Source: Streptomyces europaeiscabiei (GTDB taxonomy: Bacteria; Actinomycetota; Actinomycetes; Streptomycetales; Streptomycetaceae). Taken from it: 64,000 bases of DNA. The notes under the pieces were generated by a model. It saw only the letters and a program-made list of their open reading frames with translations. It ran no database searches and had not been told where the DNA came from. The number at the start of each line of letters is the position of its first letter. The first letter of the stretch is position 1. The stretch covers positions 5,522,001 to 5,586,000 of the forward strand of contig NZ_CP107841.1 of the NCBI RefSeq assembly GCF_036346855.1. The letters are read 5' to 3'. Made by a program: the position numbers and the translations under genes. Shown here in pieces: positions 62,270 through 64,000 of the stretch.

Positions 62270-63985
62270 TCAGACCGTCCCCAGCAGCGTGGTCAGGACG
62301 TCGCGCAGTGCGGACTCGGTGTCCGGGACCGCCCCCGGCGACCGCCACGCCACGAACCCGTCGGGCCGGACGAGTACGGCACCCGAGGGCGTCGTGCCGT
62401 GGGCCGCCGCCCAGTCCCTGTCGCCCTCGGGCGTCAGCTCGGCATCGGGTCCCGTGCCGAAGCGGTACGAGGCAAGGGGTACGGACATCGTCTCGGCGAG
62501 GCGGAGGGCGGCCTCGTGCCAGTTGCCGGGTCCGCCGGCGTCCGCGTCCGCGCCGGTGTCGGCGTCGGTGTCGGCGTCGCTGAGCAGGACGAGCGAGCGT
62601 TCGTAGAGGTCCAGGGTGGAGATGCTTTCGCCCCGGTGCCGTACCGCCATGTGGGGTGCCCTGCTGCCGGGTTCGCCGGACAGGTCGAGGCGTTCCGGGA
62701 CGACCGGGGTCTCGGGGTCGGTGCCGAGGACGGCACCCTGCGGATAGCGGTAGCCGAGGGCCACGTTGAGGATGCCGCGCTGCGGGCCGCCGCCACCGCC
62801 TACGCCGGGCGCCGGGGCGAAGCCGGGGTGGCTGTGTTCGACCGACCGGGCGGCGGCGCGGGCGCTGGTCGCCTCCGCCACCGGGCGGCGCTCGGCGTCG
62901 TACGTCTCCAGCAGGCTTTCGCCCGCCCAGCCGCCGAGCACCGCCGCCAGCTTCCAGGCGAGGTTGTGGGCGTCCTGGATCCCGGTGTTGGAGCCGAAGG
63001 CCCCCGTGGGGGACATCTCGTGGGCCGAGTCGCCGGCCAGGAAGACACGTCCCGACCGGTAGCTGAGGGCGACGCGCTGGGCGGCGTGCCAGGGGGCCTT
63101 GCCGGTGATCTCGACGTCGAGGTCGGCGACCCCGACCGCGCGGCGGATGTGCTCGACGCACCGCTCCTCGGTGAACTCCTCCAGGGTTTCGCCGTGTTCG
63201 GGGTGCCAGGGGGCGTGGAAGACCCAGTTCTCCCGGTTGTCCACGGGCAGCAGCGCCCCGTCGGCGTCCGGGTTCGTCAGGTAGCAGACGATGAAGCGGC
63301 GGTCGCCGACGACCTCGGCGAGGCCGCGGGAGCGGAAGGTGACGCTGACGTTGTGGAACAGGTCGCCGGGCCCGCTGTGGCCGATGCCGAGCTGTTCGCG
63401 GACGGGGCTGCGGGGGCCGTCGGCGGCGATGAGGTAGTCCGCGCGGATGGTGGTGTGCTCGCCGGTCTCCCGGCTCTTGACGATCGCGGTGACACCGGAG
63501 GCATCGCTGTCGAACGACATCATCTCGGTGGAGTACCGCAGATCGCCGCCGTATTGCGCGGCGTGCTCGATCAGCACCGGCTCCAGGTCGTTCTGGCTGC
63601 ACAGGCACCATGAACTGGGGCTGAACCGGGCCAGGCCGCCGCCCGCGTCGATCTCCTTGAAGAGCCACTCGCCCGCGTCGCCGACCAGGGTGGGCGTCTG
63701 CAGGATGCCGTGGTTGCCGGCCAGCGTGGCGGCGGCCCGCCGGATGCCCGGCTCGACGCCGGCCGTCCGGAACAGCTCCATCGTGCGGACGTTGTTGCCC
63801 CGGCCGCGCGGGTGGATGGAGGTGCCGGAGTGCCGCTCCACGAGCATGTGCGGCACCCCCAGCCGGCCCAGGAACACCGAGGCCGACAGGCCGACGAGGG
63901 AACCCCCGACGACGAGGACCGGGACGCGGTGGGTCGTGGTGCCGGTGGGGTCGGTCCGGTCAGGGTTCTGCTTCATCGGTTTCAT
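62270..63985 (-). CDS. whiE-ORFVIII: FAD-dependent aromatic polyketide hydroxylase (WhiE ORFVIII/SchC-like)
   Basis: The product is 571 residues of the PHBH-type flavoprotein monooxygenase family: the FAD-binding GXGXXG variant VVGGSLVGLSASVFL with ending ER, the DG motif AADGPRSPVREQL and the GD motif FLAGDSAHEMSPTGAFG. A thioredoxin-like C-terminal domain closes the protein. A microsatellite near 62535-62580 encodes an Asp/Ala/Thr stretch (DADTDADTGADADAGG) in a surface loop. It probably hydroxylates the cyclised pigment. In whiE the equivalent gene is divergent; here it is on the same strand as the operon, 1.5 kb upstream. The start is taken at 63985; ATG 63973 is an alternative. Confidence 0.92.
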   Translation of the reverse strand: MKPMKQNPDRTDPTGTTTHRVPVLVVGGSLVGLSASVFLGRLGVPHMLVERHSGTSIHPRGRGNNVRTMELFRTAGVEPGIRRAAATLAGNHGILQTPTLVGDAGEWLFKEIDAGGGLARFSPSSWCLCSQNDLEPVLIEHAAQYGGDLRYSTEMMSFDSDASGVTAIVKSRETGEHTTIRADYLIAADGPRSPVREQLGIGHSGPGDLFHNVSVTFRSRGLAEVVGDRRFIVCYLTNPDADGALLPVDNRENWVFHAPWHPEHGETLEEFTEERCVEHIRRAVGVADLDVEITGKAPWHAAQRVALSYRSGRVFLAGDSAHEMSPTGAFGSNTGIQDAHNLAWKLAAVLGGWAGESLLETYDAERRPVAEATSARAAARSVEHSHPGFAPAPGVGGGGGPQRGILNVALGYRYPQGAVLGTDPETPVVPERLDLSGEPGSRAPHMAVRHRGESISTLDLYERSLVLLSDADTDADTGADADAGGPGNWHEAALRLAETMSVPLASYRFGTGPDAELTPEGDRDWAAAHGTTPSGAVLVRPDGFVAWRSPGAVPDTESALRDVLTTLLGTV

Positions 63986-64000
63986 CGCTCAACTCCAGCG

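Overview
The window is high-GC DNA with the codon bias, GTG starts, purine-rich ribosome binding sites and long intergenic hairpins typical of Streptomyces. Actinomycete-type families occur throughout: a HelD-type helicase, SpoIIE-type phosphatase, ECF sigma factor, DNRLRE-domain secreted protein, DUF4235 protein and a spore-pigment type II polyketide synthase. No rRNA, tRNA, CRISPR array, replication origin or intact insertion sequence was seen.

Layout. 0.2-2.0 kb: a small secreted protein, an AhpD-like carboxymuconolactone decarboxylase (CMD) behind an ECF41-type promoter, and a small helical protein. 2.1-8.2 kb (minus strand): Rieske oxygenase, serine hydrolase, response regulator/histidine kinase pair, LacI regulator. 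8.6-10.7 kb: a secreted GH30 galactanase divergent from the LacI gene, with a 32-bp palindrome between them. 10.9-14.6 kb: accessory DNA with a truncated SUKH-4-like immunity gene, an acetyltransferase, an overlapping operon of four small proteins and a divergent GntR regulator. 14.6-17.6 kb: a SLOG-like protein, then an ECF41 sigma gene with its CMD partner, flanked by two copies of a ~165-bp repeat. 17.7-21.75 kb: a candidate rifamycin-resistance locus made of a rifamycin-associated element (RAE)-like site, a GT-B glycosyltransferase and a HelR-like helicase. 22-25.5 kb: two small unknown genes, a secreted CBM35-PL9 lyase and an alpha/beta hydrolase. 25.6-27.4 kb: a decayed Tn3-family transposase. 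27.5-31.7 kb: a three-helix protein, a PPK2 polyphosphate kinase and a P2-type cation ATPase. 31.8-36.9 kb: a 1,532-residue secreted protein joining an Rhs-like/DNRLRE N-terminus to a chymotrypsin-fold protease, translationally coupled to a lipoprotein. 37-42.5 kb: a VOC fragment, DacB, a TerB-like protein, an ABC permease pseudogene, a DEAD-box helicase and a cold-shock protein. 42.9-52.9 kb: membrane proteins, a TPR-like protein, an APC permease, a PAS-GAF-SpoIIE-HATPase regulator, a second serine hydrolase, a BrkB-family protein and a DUF4235 protein. 53.1-64 kb: a beta-helix protein and O-methyltransferase convergent with a whiE-like spore-pigment operon (SchA/CurD protein, cupin, KS-alpha, KS-beta, ACP, two cyclases), with an FAD hydroxylase further upstream.

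How the genes work together. The sigma factor at 15.5 kb probably drives both CMD genes, because each carries TGTCACA-N16-CGTC upstream. The RAE-like site probably induces the glycosyltransferase (drug inactivation) and the downstream helicase (polymerase protection) together. The PKS genes would build and cyclise an aromatic polyketide that the hydroxylase, and possibly the methyltransferase, decorate in the spore wall. A recurring oddity is in-frame minisatellite expansion inside otherwise conserved genes: 30 bp in the Rieske protein, 27 bp in the response regulator and 33 bp in the glycosyltransferase.
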